DNA of 64,000 bases from Ephemerocybe angulata (Eukaryota > Basidiomycota > Agaricomycetes > Agaricales > Psathyrellaceae). The position numbers were made by a program, and so were the translations under genes. Every line of letters begins with the position of its first letter. The stretch's first letter is position 1. Under the pieces are notes generated by a model. That model was given only the letters and a program-made list of their open reading frames with translations. It did no database searches and was not told where the DNA came from. Shown piece after piece: positions 33,441 to 44,224 of the stretch. Location: the NCBI GenBank assembly GCA_013368325.1, contig JAACJK010000222.1, positions 310,001 through 374,000 on the forward strand, written 5' to 3'.

Positions 33441-34607
33441 TTAAGCAAGGGAAGGGAAGGCGGTCTGGTCATCCACGTTGGGGGTGGCAGCAGCACCGTT
33501 CTGGCGTCCACCGCGGGGAGCGCGAGGAGCGCCACGGCCACGGCGCTCACCGGTTCCGCGAGGAGCACGGTCACCACCACGGTCGCCACGACCGCGGCCA
33601 CGTCCAGCACCACCACGATCGGGGCGCTCGAAGCGAGCGTCGATCTCGAGGAAGACCTTCTCTTCCTTCTTGGCCTTGGGCTTGGGAGCGGACTTGCTCT
33701 GTGGAAAAGGTTAAGCTACGGAAGAAGTGAGGATGGAGTCGTCACGCACCTTGCCAACAAAGTAGGACTCCTCCTCGTCCTTGGCCAAGGCGACGGCATC
33801 CTTCCAGATCTCCTCACCGGCACCCTCGTTGGCCTGGCGGGTAGCTTCGATCTTGGGGACGGTGGTCTCCTTGGTCTTCTGCTGGGCGAGGTACTGCTCG
33901 AGGGTGAGGGTGTTGTCCTCCTCCTCCTCCTCCTCGCGGGCAGCCCTGCGAGGGGTAGTAGCACCCTCAGCAGGGGCGGCCTCACCCTCGACGGGGGTGG
34001 TGACCTCAGCGGTAGCATCGGCCTCGGCGGCCTGCTCTGTCTTGAGCTCGGTGGTGCCTTCATCACCTCCCCAGCCCTGGTGGACCTTCTTCTGAGAGTC
34101 GCTGCAGGAGAGATGAGATAAGATCGGAGGTAGAGGGGAAGATGACGCACGTCTTGCCAGTGGCGGAGTGCTTGTCGAAGGGGCGTCTGCCGCCTCGGGG
34201 AGCACCACGGCCACGGCTTCCACCACGAGCACCGCGTCCACCCTCGGCTAGATCGCGATTAAGATCAGAGAGATGTATGGGTGGAACGGGATCGGGCGAA
34301 CTCACTCTTCTTCTGGCCGTCTACGGGAGCATCCTCAGCGGCAGGGGCAGCAGCGCCGTCCTTGGGGCCGGGCTTTCCACCACGAGCGTAGTACTTGCCA
34401 CCACGGGAAGCGGGGGTGGCCCTGGGCTTCTGCTGGGCACGGGGCGCGGCGGGAGCGGGTGCGGCGGGGGCAGCAGCCTTGGGGGCGGGGCTGGCGGGCC
34501 TGGACGAGTCCTCGGCTAGATAGACGATGAGCACGAAGATGGCGGGGAGATCGCGGGGGAGACTTGCCGTCGAGAAGGGAAAAGGGGTTTCTAGAGGCCA
34601 CCGACAT
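33441..34607 (-). CDS. STM1: Stm1/SERBP1 (HABP4/PAI-RBP1) family mRNA- and ribosome-binding protein
   Basis: Members bind mRNA and clamp inactive 80S ribosomes. The start at 34607 gives MSVASRNPFSLLDG, the family's N-terminal signature; a short intron leads to EDSSRPASPAPKAAAPAAP. The centre has RGG-type motifs (RGARGGSRGRGAPRGGRRPF) followed by DKHSATGKT and DSQKKVHQGWGGDEG, the conserved HABP4 core. A Glu-rich stretch leads to TLTLEQYLAQQKTKE, also conserved. The C-terminus returns to RGG repeats (GRGRGDRGGDRAPRGTGERR) and ends DDQTAFPSLA-stop at 33441. Four introns are evident. The protein is about 310 residues, highly charged and low-complexity. Codon use is strongly biased, in keeping with high expression. 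Confidence 0.92.
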
Positions 34608-35184
34608 TGTGGACGGGGCCGTGGGACGAACCGTCAGTAGTTATAAAGGGATTTAGGCGTTGAGCAAAGGTCTTTGACGCTGTGAGACGACGGGCACTAG
34701 GCGAGCATTTTTTGTGGATACCCGGACCCCGGAAAGTTGCGTCCGGGGTCCTGATCAGCCACGGAGGAACTGTACAGTTTCAGGCGGCGCGGCTTATAAA
34801 CGCACCCGCCGCCGTTTTCTCCCTCAACAAACGCAAAATTCACAGGTGTGTGCTGGCACTTCGTCCCGTCCCGCGCCATGCTGACCGCTCGCTAGCCCCT
34901 CAAAAGCATCTCGACGAGGATTGGACCGCCTTCTGGACTGGCCCGATTGATGACCTTGAGACCGTAATGTGGGCTGGAGAGCAAGTGATTGGACTTGGGT
35001 GCGGTGTTTTCTGGGGCCTCTTCGCAGGCGCCGCGTGGAAAATGGCGCAATGTCCGGTTGTACACTAGTCTGTATATAGAATCTGATGACACCTTGTTTG
35101 GCCCTGTGATGTTTGTGATGCCCGATCGCCTGTCTGCTGGCTCCTGCGAGCCCATTTGTCCATCATTCCTTGGTTCCTCCGAGC
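34608..35184. other. Divergent promoter, Stm1-like / SPP1-like
   Basis: This 577-bp region separates two divergent ATGs. A TTATAAA at about 34793 and a TTATAAAG at about 34639 are the only AT-rich boxes; either could serve one of the genes. No coding signal is seen. Confidence 0.45.
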
Positions 35185-38100
35185 ATGTCGCGCCGTCTCG
35201 ACATCTCCGCCCTCCTCTGCAACGACGACGACGACCAGCCCCCCGTCCACAACAAACGTCCCTCGTCGTCGGCGTCCCCCGTCGTCCCCCGCCGTCTCCC
35301 CCCGCCGCCGGCCGCGTCCTCGAGCACATTCGTCGGCTTCGATGCGCTGGTCCATGCTGCGAACGAGGAGCGTCGCCGGCTCAGCGGCGGCGAGCTCGCC
35401 CAGCCCCAACATCGTCCACAGCACCACCAGCCCCAGCAGATGCACCACCAGCAACACGCCGTGTATCACCACCATCAGCAGCAACCCCCGCCCCCGCGGC
35501 TCTCGCCCCAGTTCCACCGCAGCCCTTGGGAGGAAGACCAGCAGTATTCCCCGCCATCCCGCCAGCCCCAGTCTCCCCGCCATCCAGATCGCATCGAGTC
35601 CCCCATCGATGGCTACAAGAGTCCGCCTCAACGTCACTCCTTTGACGAACGCAGCCATCATCAAATGAGACAGTTCCAGCTCGTCGAGCAGCAGAAACGC
35701 CAGCATGAACACGACCGGATGCGGGAAATGGAGCGTCAGCGACTCGAGCAAGAACGCCTTGCCGAAATCGAACGCACCAAAATAGAGAGGCAGAAGATGG
35801 AGGAGGAACGTCGCCTTCTTGAGGAGGACCGTATGCGGCTGCTCAAGCTGGAGCGTCGCCTGCAAGAACAAGAAGCGGCGAGGCGCAGAGAGGATGAAGA
35901 ACGCGAAGAGCGTCGCAGGCAGGAGGAGGAACGCCGTCAGCAAGACGAGGAACGACGTCGGGAGCGTGAGGTCGCCGCCATCCGCGAGGCTGAGCGTCGC
36001 GAGCATCAACGACAGCAAGCCGAGATTCAGCTGCAGCGGAAGCACCACGAAGAAGTCCAGCAACAGCGGTTGTACGACATGCAGCGAGTCGAATTGGAGC
36101 GACAGCGTCGACAGCAGCAGCAGGCGCAACTTCACCAGCAGCAGCTTGCCCAACAGCAGCAACAGCGGCAAGAGCAACAACAACAACAACGTTATGCATT
36201 CCACCAACATCAACAACATCAGCAGCCCCCGCAGCAGCAGCGCAACTATGAACCCCCTCCACGTATCGAAATCCCCCCTGGCCCTCAACATCCTGTTCGC
36301 AAACTCGACCAGTCACCGCCGTCGTCCAAACCCCAGTCTCAGTCCCCAGTTCTTTCCCATGCCCACCCCGACCAGCGCCCTGCCAAAAAGGCCCGATACT
36401 CCGATTCCCCGTCGCTGCCCCCCATTCTCATGGATGACAAGGATCGCATTGCGAGGGAGCGCGAGCGCATGACCGTCGGCGAGATTGGCTATGGTCGCAT
36501 AGAGTCCCCTGTCGCCATGCCCCCATCGTCCTCATCATCTTCATCTTCGGTGCCCCGTCGACCAGGCTCAGGAAATGGGGTCAGGCGACCTGTCTCCGTT
36601 TCTGATCTTCTGTCTCCTGAACCGCAACCCCCTCTTCTCCCTACCCCCATCGAGCCTCACCATCCTCCTCTTCGGATCATCTCGCGAGAAAAGGACCCTG
36701 CACCCACTGCTCATCATCACCATCGTATTCTCAGCCCCCTTGGACGTCGTTCGCCGCCCGGCAGCCAGGTCGGCCGTGCCAAGGCCGCTCGCAAATCAGA
36801 CGAACATGGACCTTCCTCCTCTCACGCCATTGGACCTTCTGTCTCGACATCGTCGACCTCTTCGACGTCACTCCCGGGTGTGACGCTCTCTCAGCCGCCG
36901 CCACCGCCTTCGTCGACATTGCCAGCAAAGAAGCCTGTTGTTAAGGAGGAGCATGTTGGTAGACGCCAGAAGATTGAAGATCTGCCTTCGCCATCGTTGA
37001 TGGAAGCCCCCAGGAAAACGCCCGCCCCCAATGCCGTAACAAGGGAGTCGCCTTCGGCGCCATTGCCTCCTCCCCCTCCATCCGCTGGCCGACAATCCAA
37101 GGAGCGTCCTCACCACCAGCACGGCGACGCCCACGACTGGCTGCTTGAACACTACGCTCAGCCATCTCCACCATTGAAGAAGGATCATCATCGTCATGCG
37201 GCTCCTCGAGCCACGCGCTCCCCATCGATCCCTACTCAACGCCGGACCGCGTCCCCCGTCGTTCAGGTCAAGAAGCAGTCTCCCTCCCCCGTCATTCAAG
37301 ACGAAGACGACAACGCTCTTGAGCAGGAGTTGGAGGAGCTGTTGGCCGAGGTGGACACGCCGGCCAAGGAAGAGTCTATGGATGTCGACTCTGTCGTTGC
37401 GGAGCTCGTCGCAGAGACGTTGGGCGGTGATGATGAGGAGGATAGAGAGGAGGTTGCCAAGTCGAAGCCGTATCAGCAGGAGCCGGATGTGGAAGAACCT
37501 ATGCCCCTGGCCGCCGATGTGGAGGATGAATTGCTCAGTCTCATTGACGACAAGCTTCCTCCACCACCGTCATCGAGTTCCGCTGCGAGGCGAACCTCCT
37601 TGTCGTCGTCGGCGGCACCAACGCCTACTCCTCGACTTATCAAGCCTCCTCCACAGCAGGTGAAGACATTGGACAGCGGACTGTTGCCGGCCACAACTTC
37701 GAACTCCCCAATCTCTGCCCTCCTGAGTCCTATCGTCCGGGCCGAGAAGCCCAAATCAGAGCGAGGATCCATGCCGCCTCCACCGACCGTTGTGAAAAAG
37801 GATCAAGAGGGGAAGAAGAAGGACGTGGTGGATGGTGCAGTCCCTGCGTCCGCCGCGGCTGCGTCGAAGAAGAAAAAGGACGCAGCAGCCACAAAGGTGT
37901 GTATTCTCTGATTGCTTTTCGGCACCTTTGACTGACCTTTCCGCAGAAGCCCAAGGGCAAGGCCACAGTTGCCGACTCCAACTCTACTCCAACGGACGCT
38001 GCTCTCGCCAAACCTCGTGCCAAGGCCAGCAAGCCCAAGAAGGTGGCGACCTCTGCCACCACCGCGAATGGCGAGACTGGGAGTCCCGCCCCGACGCCTC

Positions 38101-39664
38101 CCCCGGTCGCTTCTACCTCATCCTCAAAGCCAACTTCCACTTTCCCCAAGCCGGCCAATGCAGCGACGACGACAGCTTCCCGCAAGAACACTTCCGTCTC
38201 GGCGACTTCCCGATCGAGGTCGACCAGCGCCATGCCCGTTGTCGACGACGTTGCGCATACCCCCGCAAGTAGCGTTCCGGACGAAAAGGTCACCAAAGCG
38301 GAGAAGCAGGAGGAAGAGGAGGATTCAGATGCGGCGAACGAGGATGACAACCGGCTCTACTGTGTCTGCAAGACCAAGTACGACCAGGAGCGTTGCATGA
38401 TTGCCTGTGATCGGTGAGTAGTTAAAACTCTTTTCCTTCGTCTTGGTCCGTCGCTGACGCAGTTTATAGTTGCGATGAGTGGTATCACATGCAGTGTGTC
38501 GACATGCCGGAGATCGTCGCGGACCTCGTCGATCAATTCTTCTGCCCTCTTTGTATCGAGAGTACGTGCTTTTTCACTACTTTATCGGTACCATGCGCTG
38601 ATGTTTCGGTCGCTATAGAGAACCCCGGACTCAACCTCCGCTCGACGTACAAACAGCGCTGTCTCTGGGGACTCAAGAGCCCCGACCCTTCATCTCCTCG
38701 CGCTTGCCACAAACCCGCGCGCGGCGCCTTCTCCAAGTACTGTTCAGACGAATGTGGGGTCAAGTATATGCAGTCCCGCATTGATACTTGGGCAAAGAAG
38801 GGCGGCAAGAAGGAGAAGCTCTGGGACAGCGTCAAGGGTGCGGACAAGAGGGAGGGCGTTGTCGTTCGCATTGAGGACGATGACAGTACCTCCTCTGTTA
38901 ATGGGTGCACGTTGGACTCGAAACCTGATGGCCATTTGAAGAACGGTCTTCTCAAACCTGCGAAGCCTATGAAAAGCAAGGCCCAGCGAGAGAAGGAGCG
39001 TTTGTCGAAGACGCTGGAACAGCTTCTGCAGATGACCGCCGAGTTGAAGAAGGGCATGGATGTGTTGGGGTGGCGGGAGAAGTTGCTAGAGTTGGCCGGG
39101 GACCGTGCGGACAGCTTGGGTCAGTGCGGCTGGGACCAGCGGATGTGTTATGGGGATGAGGAGTGGGTGGAGAGGGGCCAGGCTGTCATTGAGAGCTATG
39201 AGGACAGAGGGGAAGCGGATATGGATGTCGATGGGCAGAGTGAGAGTGGGGATGGCGAGTGGTGGTGCACAGAGGATGCAGCGTGTTCCCGTCATATGGG
39301 GTATGTTTCGACTTTGGTGACTGCGTGCGCAATGCTGACATGTTTTCTTTGTTTCAGATGGCAAACCACTCGGTACAAGGATATCTGCAAGGAGAAGGAG
39401 AATAAGGAGGAGGCCTTGCAGAAGTTGACGAGTCGCGAGACTGACATCCGGAAGCAGCTGGAAGATATCGCCAATCCACAGCTGAAGAAGAGCACGGGTG
39501 CTGTGGCCAACAGCCACCAGGACCAACGTAACGCGTCTTCGAAACCGACGGGCCCGCTAGCGTCCGCGAACCCCAAGTTGTCCAATGGCCACGCGACGCA
39601 GAAGGGGAAGTCGGCTAGTGGGGAGTTGAAGAAGGGGAAGAAACGCAAGGCACCGGCTTCATGA
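35185..39664 (+). CDS. SPP1: SPP1/CFP1-like PHD-finger subunit of COMPASS with very long N-terminus
   Basis: Spp1/CFP1 reads H3K4 methylation for the COMPASS (Set1) methyltransferase. The start at 35185 gives MSRRLDISALLCNDDDD. The first exon alone (to 37896) encodes about 900 residues: His/Gln-rich region, a long Arg/Glu/Gln coiled coil (about residues 165-330), polyQ, then Ser/Pro-rich disorder. Four introns follow. The PHD finger (exons 2-3) is RLYCVCKTKYDQERCMIACD-RCDEWYHMQC to FFCPLC, complete C4HC3. Next comes the Spp1 Cys-rich region (RCLWGLKSPDP, ACHKPARGAFSKYCSDECGV) and a C-terminal CGWDQRM, DGEWWC, CSRHMGWQTTRYKDIC and coiled coil. Total is about 1,420 residues against about 350 in yeast. 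No CXXC domain is seen. The C-terminal assignment is strong; the N-terminal extension has no known role. Confidence 0.88.
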
Positions 39665-40510
39665 TCGATTCCATTTTTCTTCTCCTTCCTTTGCATTGTG
39701 GACTTTCCTTCCTATCATCCTTTCTCCTTCACCAAAGCAGCGTGTTAATGGTCCTGAACTTGTATTTTTACCGTTTCTTGATTTCGCCTGTTGCAATTCG
39801 CCTTTCTTGGGCCTTCTCCTCGTTTCCATGTTTTCACTTTCGTTCTTCGATGCTGCCGTTTTCTTTTCTCCTTTTTGAATCATGATGATAATTTCTCTTC
39901 CGTTTCTCTCGTCCTTACGCTCTCCGCAATCACGCTGTTTCGTATGTTTCCGTTTCTTGAGCCTGTCCATGTCATTTGTCTCTTTCTCTGCAATCCATCC
40001 GTTTCTCCTTGTCCATTTGCATAGCATAACTCTTCTTTCGACACAGGACAATCTGTAGCCCAAGATCCGCTTTTCCTTCTCATGTTCCCTACACTCTTCG
40101 TCTCTGCGCACCCTAAGTAGTTACCTCTCATAATATGCCTGACGATTATGACTCGTATGAGATCGATATGTCTTGACCATGATGATGATAACGATGTGCT
40201 ATTTGACCGTTATACATGACCTGAAATACGCAATTGCCCTTGGAAGATGGAGAGAAGGGAGTGGGCTGTAGAGCCGCCGAGTCTGTAGACTCTGTACACA
40301 ATGTCCTGCAGAGAAAGAAATCCAAACGTAAAGGCGAGGCCGTCCGGATTGATTGAACAGACGGCTCTTCTTGATAACAATAAGCAGCCTTCCGAGTATA
40401 AATGACGGAAGGAAGGAGTGGGGTCCAGTCGGCGAATGGTTGGGTGTAAGGCGCCGCCGGTGTGAATGACTCGAAGCAATCTAGGGAAGGATGATTGGTA
40501 GGGAGGTGGC
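39665..40510. other. Convergent 3' intergenic region
   Basis: About 850 bp between the SPP1-like stop and the LSM1 stop. It is pyrimidine-rich on the plus strand (39670-40100), which opens long frames on both strands without any family resemblance. Probably 3' UTRs. Confidence 0.5.
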
Positions 40511-41318
40511 TTAGTAGCCGTCGCCTTCGCCGCCCTCTTTGGAGAAGCCTCGCGTCTCGAGGAGGATATTCGATTTGACTTCTTCGCGGATCTTCTTGTC
40601 TTCGAGTTCTTGGAGGTGGATGGGCTCGAGGACTTCGTATGGGGCTTGCTTGAGAGGAACGTCGTCTTCCTTGTCAAGATCCTACGCGGGGTGTGAGCAT
40701 GGAGAGTGGGGGAGGAGGGACTCGGAGGAGGGGGTTCAAGGCAGGGATGGACGCACAATTTCGCCCATGAGGACGACGTTTTCGCCTCTGATTAGGAAGA
40801 GGCCGTGGTGCCGTTCTGCGAAGAGCCCTTGGTGGTATATCCGTTCGTAGGTGTTCTCCAGCACGAGGTTGGCTGAGCACAATGGGAAAGGGTTCGTTAG
40901 TCTGGCTTGGTTAATCAGAGCGAGAGGTAGGAAAGACCGGGCTCACCGAACTGGTCGTATGAACGCAGTACGCCGTGCAGTTTGCGGCCGTCGCGAAGGA
41001 TGACGAGCATCTTTCCTAGTGAATCGGGTACCAAGTCGCATGAGAAGGGGTTCAGTCGGTCGGGCGTTTATTCGTTCGTTCGTTCGCGGGGAGCGCGCAG
41101 GGCATGTACCATTGGTTTCGTCAGAGAGACGGGGGTTCAAGATAGCGTATCCACGGGAAGAAAGACCAAGGCAGCGATTAACGTCGGAGAATTGTGGTGA
41201 GGAGGCATGCTGCAAGCTCAGGTGGCCGTTCGAAATGATAGCTGACGTTGGGAGTAGACGTACTGTCCACGCAATCGACCAATGCCCCCGATGTTGTGAA
41301 TGGTATTAATGAATCCAT
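40511..41318 (-). CDS. LSM1: Sm-like protein LSm1
   Basis: LSm1 is the cytoplasm-specific subunit of the Lsm1-7 ring, which binds oligoadenylated mRNA 3' ends and promotes decapping with Pat1. The start at 41318 gives MDSLIPFTTSGALVDCVD; a longer first intron (GTACGTC...CACTAG) leads to RKMLVILRDGRKLHGVLRSY and DQF (Sm1 motif). After a second intron come ANLVLENTYERIYHQGLF, then HGLFLIRGENVVLMGEI (Sm2 motif, I/L-R-G-x-N-V). The third intron leads to DLDKEDDVPLKQAPYEVLEP and the LSm1-specific C-terminal helix (HLQELEDKKIREEVKSN), ending EGDGY-stop at 40511. About 135 residues, the normal size. The C-terminal helix separates it from LSm8. Confidence 0.95.
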
Positions 41319-41484
41319 AGCTTATAGTAGAGAAAAAGATGCCTAGGGGAAGAGGAAGAGGAGATAAAGTGGATGGGTGTTGGTGGGTTGAGGCAAAAAG
41401 TAGATTGCGCGCGCGGCGTGAAGTCTGTTAACGGCATCACGCGGCCTCCTGGGGTACATCTTGGCGCAATATGCAAAAACATTT

Positions 41485-41566
41485 CGCTGGAAACAGGGTT
41501 TGAACCTGTGCGGTGAAACACCAAGTGATTTCAAATCACTCGCCTTAACCACTCGGCCATTCCAGC
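41485..41566 (-). tRNA. tRNA-Ser (anticodon UGA)
   Basis: An 82-nt cloverleaf on the minus strand. The acceptor stem pairs GCTGGAA with TTCCAGC, discriminator G. The D-arm is TGGCCGAGTGGTTAAGGC (A box). The anticodon stem GTGAT/ATCAC encloses loop TTTGAAA, giving anticodon TGA. A long variable arm (TTGGTGTTTCACCGC) marks class II tRNA-Ser. The T-arm is ACAGGTTCAAACCCTGT (B box). No intron is present. It lies 166 bp upstream of the LSM1 start. Confidence 0.96.
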
Positions 41567-43220
41567 ACTGAACGAATTCGATTCAGGTCAATCAGTATCT
41601 CCTATTCGGTAAAGAACTCCTCGTCATACTAGGACAGGGACAGTTAGTGACCACCAGGAGTTACAGGCTACTAGCGACCCATTACAGGGCGCCAGGGCCC
41701 CAGCACCATGCTCGCGGACGTAAGACCAAAGTATAAATGAAAGGGACCATGATTAAATCCTCGAAAGACGATTTCTTCAGGGATTGGTATCTCGCACTAC
41801 TACTAGCACTACCACTTGGGACACTAACCGGACATTGGCCGATAATATACGGCCAGGATAGCATAATAATTGGTGGCTTGGGAAGGTGTGATGCCTGTCC
41901 AGCTCCGGAGAACCCATGGACTCGCGCGTATTGGTTGACTTGCTTGCAGCCCGTCGACCAGCTCTTCGAGGTCTGTTCAGTCCTGGACGGTCCACGTCGT
42001 ACTCGTACCCAACGTCCACAGACTCGCACCCTGAACCAATTGTTCAATCATGCCCTGTCGAAGTTCGGGCGTAAAAGCCTTGTAAAAAGCCAGAGTGAAA
42101 TATCCCTCTGCTGTCCCCTTATCCTCACCCTGATTCAACAAGGGCCAAACCCCTTCCTGCCATCTCCTGATTCACGCCAAAACCCCTTTCTCCCACTGTC
42201 GCGGCCCACAGGCAATCGGGACCAGTTATTCTTGCCTCGCACTTCTCCTGTGGGTATTGCGATCGATGGAGCAACTTCGTCAGCCTCATCTTGCACACCT
42301 GTCAGCCCTGAGACGAGGGGGCTGGAAAGGGGCTGACGGGGTGGACGTATATAAGCCTAGGGATACTTGGACGTTCTTCTTCACCAAGATCCTCTTCTGC
42401 CTCTTGAAGAGCATCGTCAACAGCCTCTTCTCTTCTCTCGCTCGAGGGCCAGCATCACCAGCAGCCACTTTACCAACTACTTCTTCTTGAGTCGACCTCG
42501 CTCCTGCACTCCACATGCAGTGCTGCACGGGAACTCTCTAGATTCCTCGTGCGTGCTCTTCCTACCGCTCATTGACACTTTATATTGACGCCAGCTTCAG
42601 ATTTCAATGGCTTTATGGCACCATCGACACCAACAAAAACCTTGACCCCCTCAACGATCCCAAGGGCCAGATGGAACACCAAATCCACGTTCCTGGTACG
42701 TCTTCGTTGGGTGTTGACACCGACTGTCGATGCTGACCTCTATTTCCTGTGCCTAGCTCACGCAACATCAGCTTCACAATATACGTAGCAGGTCGACTTA
42801 CCTCTTGGCCATGTCCAGTCACTGCGTAGCAGAAACGGTCGCCTCTTTGCCATGTCCTCGATCACTTTCCAGCCCAACCATCGTACACCACAATGACAAC
42901 CTGGACACTTCAAGAGCAGATCATCGTCGCTCTGGTGCTAAGGTATGTCACAGTCCAATCTCTCCGCACCATACCAATCTCTCTCTCCCATAGCACGAAC
43001 CTACCAGCTGCGCCATGTATATTCAGCCCCGGAGCACGAACGGCATGGTACGTCCCCTCTGCATGGCAGAAGAGCACATCCCACACCCACATCTCGAGCA
43101 TCTATTTCTACACTTTCTCCCGACCGGACTCCTCGCGAGTCCTCGGGTTGATAACACCTTCGGGTGAGGGGTGCCACATAGGGGCCCCGTGTAGGGACCG
43201 TGCGGGGCAGTAGCGGTAAT
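41567..43220 (+). other. TATA-led, apparently spliced unit with no assignable protein
   Basis: This 1.65-kb stretch has no recognisable gene. From about 42348 it has the look of a transcription unit: a TATA box, then good donor/acceptor pairs (GTGCGT at 42548 to CTTCAG near 42599; GTACGT near 42694 to GCCTAG near 42758; GTATGT near 42943 to CCATAG near 42992). Exon 2 in one frame reads QWLYGTIDTNKNLDPLND, but no ATG leads into it. Another frame starting MAPSTPTKTLTPSTIPRARW stays open across two introns. A third starts MTTWTLQEQIIVALVLR. I cannot choose among them, and none matches a family I know. It may be a non-coding RNA, a lineage-specific gene or a decayed one. The part 41567-42340 shows nothing. 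Confidence 0.35.
42348..42355 (+). promoter_or_regulatory. TATA box of the unassigned unit
   Basis: TATATAAG within an otherwise GC-rich stretch, followed about 30 bp later by a pyrimidine-rich region (cgttcttcttcacc), the arrangement seen at TATA promoters. No ORF of known type follows, so the product is unclear. Confidence 0.45.
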
Positions 43221-43223
43221 CAC

Positions 43224-43526
43224 TCAACCCGTGTGGCTTCGGCGCTCGCTCGATTTGGTTATCCATTCGAGCGTCGGGGGCACCACCAGCGCTTCGAACG
43301 TGTTTCCGTCTAACCAACGGGGGTGCGGTAAGGACCACTGGAGCCGGATGTCGTACGGCCAGTCGTCAGTCGCCCTGTTAGAACAGGGACGCAGCTGGTC
43401 TCGTCTTTGACGAGCAACCGCACCAGCTACATCCTGAAGAAGGGTGTTTGCAGCGTTGCCAAGCGTACGATAAAACGAGATGGTGGGATGTGTTACTGAA
43501 GTCATGCAGAGGATCAGGCGTGCCAT
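43224..43526 (-). CDS. Possible 100-codon ORF (doubtful)
   Basis: An intact minus-strand frame with an ATG at 43526 (MARLILCMTSVTHPTISFY) ends at 43224. It contains DDWPYDIRLQWSLPHPRWLD but no motif I recognise. It coincides with a cluster of strong hairpins on the same DNA, so the openness may be a by-product of a structured RNA, or the reverse. No splice pattern or promoter distinguishes it. Confidence 0.2.
   Translation of the reverse strand: MARLILCMTSVTHPTISFYRTLGNAANTLLQDVAGAVARQRRDQLRPCSNRATDDWPYDIRLQWSLPHPRWLDGNTFEALVVPPTLEWITKSSERRSHTG
43247..43428. other. Cluster of hairpins, possible structured RNA
   Basis: Within 180 bp there are four pairings: CGCTCGA/TCGAGCG (43247-43253 with 43267-43273); CCCTGTT/AACAGGG (43373-43379 with 43382-43388, 2-nt loop); and a nested pair, AGCTGGT/ACCAGCT (43393-43399 with 43422-43428) enclosing CTCGTC-TTT-GACGAG (43400-43414). 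A competing 8-bp pairing links GGTGCGGT (43322-43329) with ACCGCACC (43417-43424). Hairpins read the same on both strands, so orientation is open. It does not match RNase P/MRP, SRP, U3 or a standard H/ACA layout by eye. Confidence 0.35.
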
Positions 43527-43736
43527 TGCCCCCCCTTCCCCACTGTCATTGGGAAGGTCCTGGTACGTGTGCTATTGCTGTTCTCGGTGCGCTTTAAGAT
43601 GTTGACTTGTTCAGCAGCTTTGGTCGACGCCTGAAAAGGTGCGTTGAAGGTGCAATCAGTTCACAGTGCTAATGCTTTTTTCCAGAATGCCATACCCCGA
43701 CCGCCCAACACCTCGCATCAAGAACAAACTTTTCCA

Positions 43737-44082
43737 CAGCAGAATGGAACCTAGTAGATTGTAAGTCGTTCTTCGTATCTTCCCTGCTTGCCTTTCTGAC
43801 TTCGCCGACAGACTTTCTTTTCTTTCTCTTTTTCTTTTTCTTTTTTCTTTATCTCCGAACCTGTCATACTGTATCAATAACAAACACAACGCATATAAGC
43901 CTCCTTTTCAGCAGAATGGAACCTAGTAGATTGTAAGCCGTTCTTTGTACCTTCCAATGCTTGCCTTTCTGACTTCCTACTTTGTCAACAGACTTTCTTT
44001 CCTTTCTCTTTTTCTTTTTCTTTTTCGTTATCTCCGAACCTGTCATACTGTATCAATAACAATGAACGCAACGCATATACGC
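43737..44082. repeat. Two-copy tandem direct repeat, 172-bp period
   Basis: Copy 1 (43737 to about 43900) and copy 2 (43909-44082) share CAGCAGAATGGAACCTAGTA at the start, a central GACTTTCTTT pyrimidine run and CTCCGAACCTGTCATACTGT near the end. They differ by scattered substitutions and small indels (for example ACGCATATAAGC versus ACGCATATACGC). Each unit contains ATT|GTAAG and ACAG|ACTTTC, so it may hold an exon-intron boundary. The copies are not identical, so the duplication is not very recent. Confidence 0.85.
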
Positions 44083-44224
44083 ACCCATTCTTCTGCGATT
44101 ACACAGAGACTGTTGTTGAAGACCTATCAAGTTTGCTGATATCAGAGATGTTCAAGGAGTCGTGAGTCCTCAATAGATGCTCACCAAGTGTCTGCGCAAT
44201 GGGATCCCAAGGTCTGCAACGTTA

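Noticed and set aside
33435..34519. Plus-strand Gly/Ala/Leu-rich frames over the Stm1-like gene
   Set aside because: They are shadows of the RGG-repeat codons on the minus strand.
35065..36291. 408-codon Leu-rich frame antisense to the SPP1-like gene
   Set aside because: It is the complement of Gln/Glu/Arg codon repeats, which read as Leu/Phe; there is no splice structure or homology.
43393..43434. H/ACA snoRNA, because ACATCC follows a stem
   Set aside because: The hairpin is too short (36 nt) and lacks a two-sided guide pocket and a clear H box; kept only as an unclassified structure.
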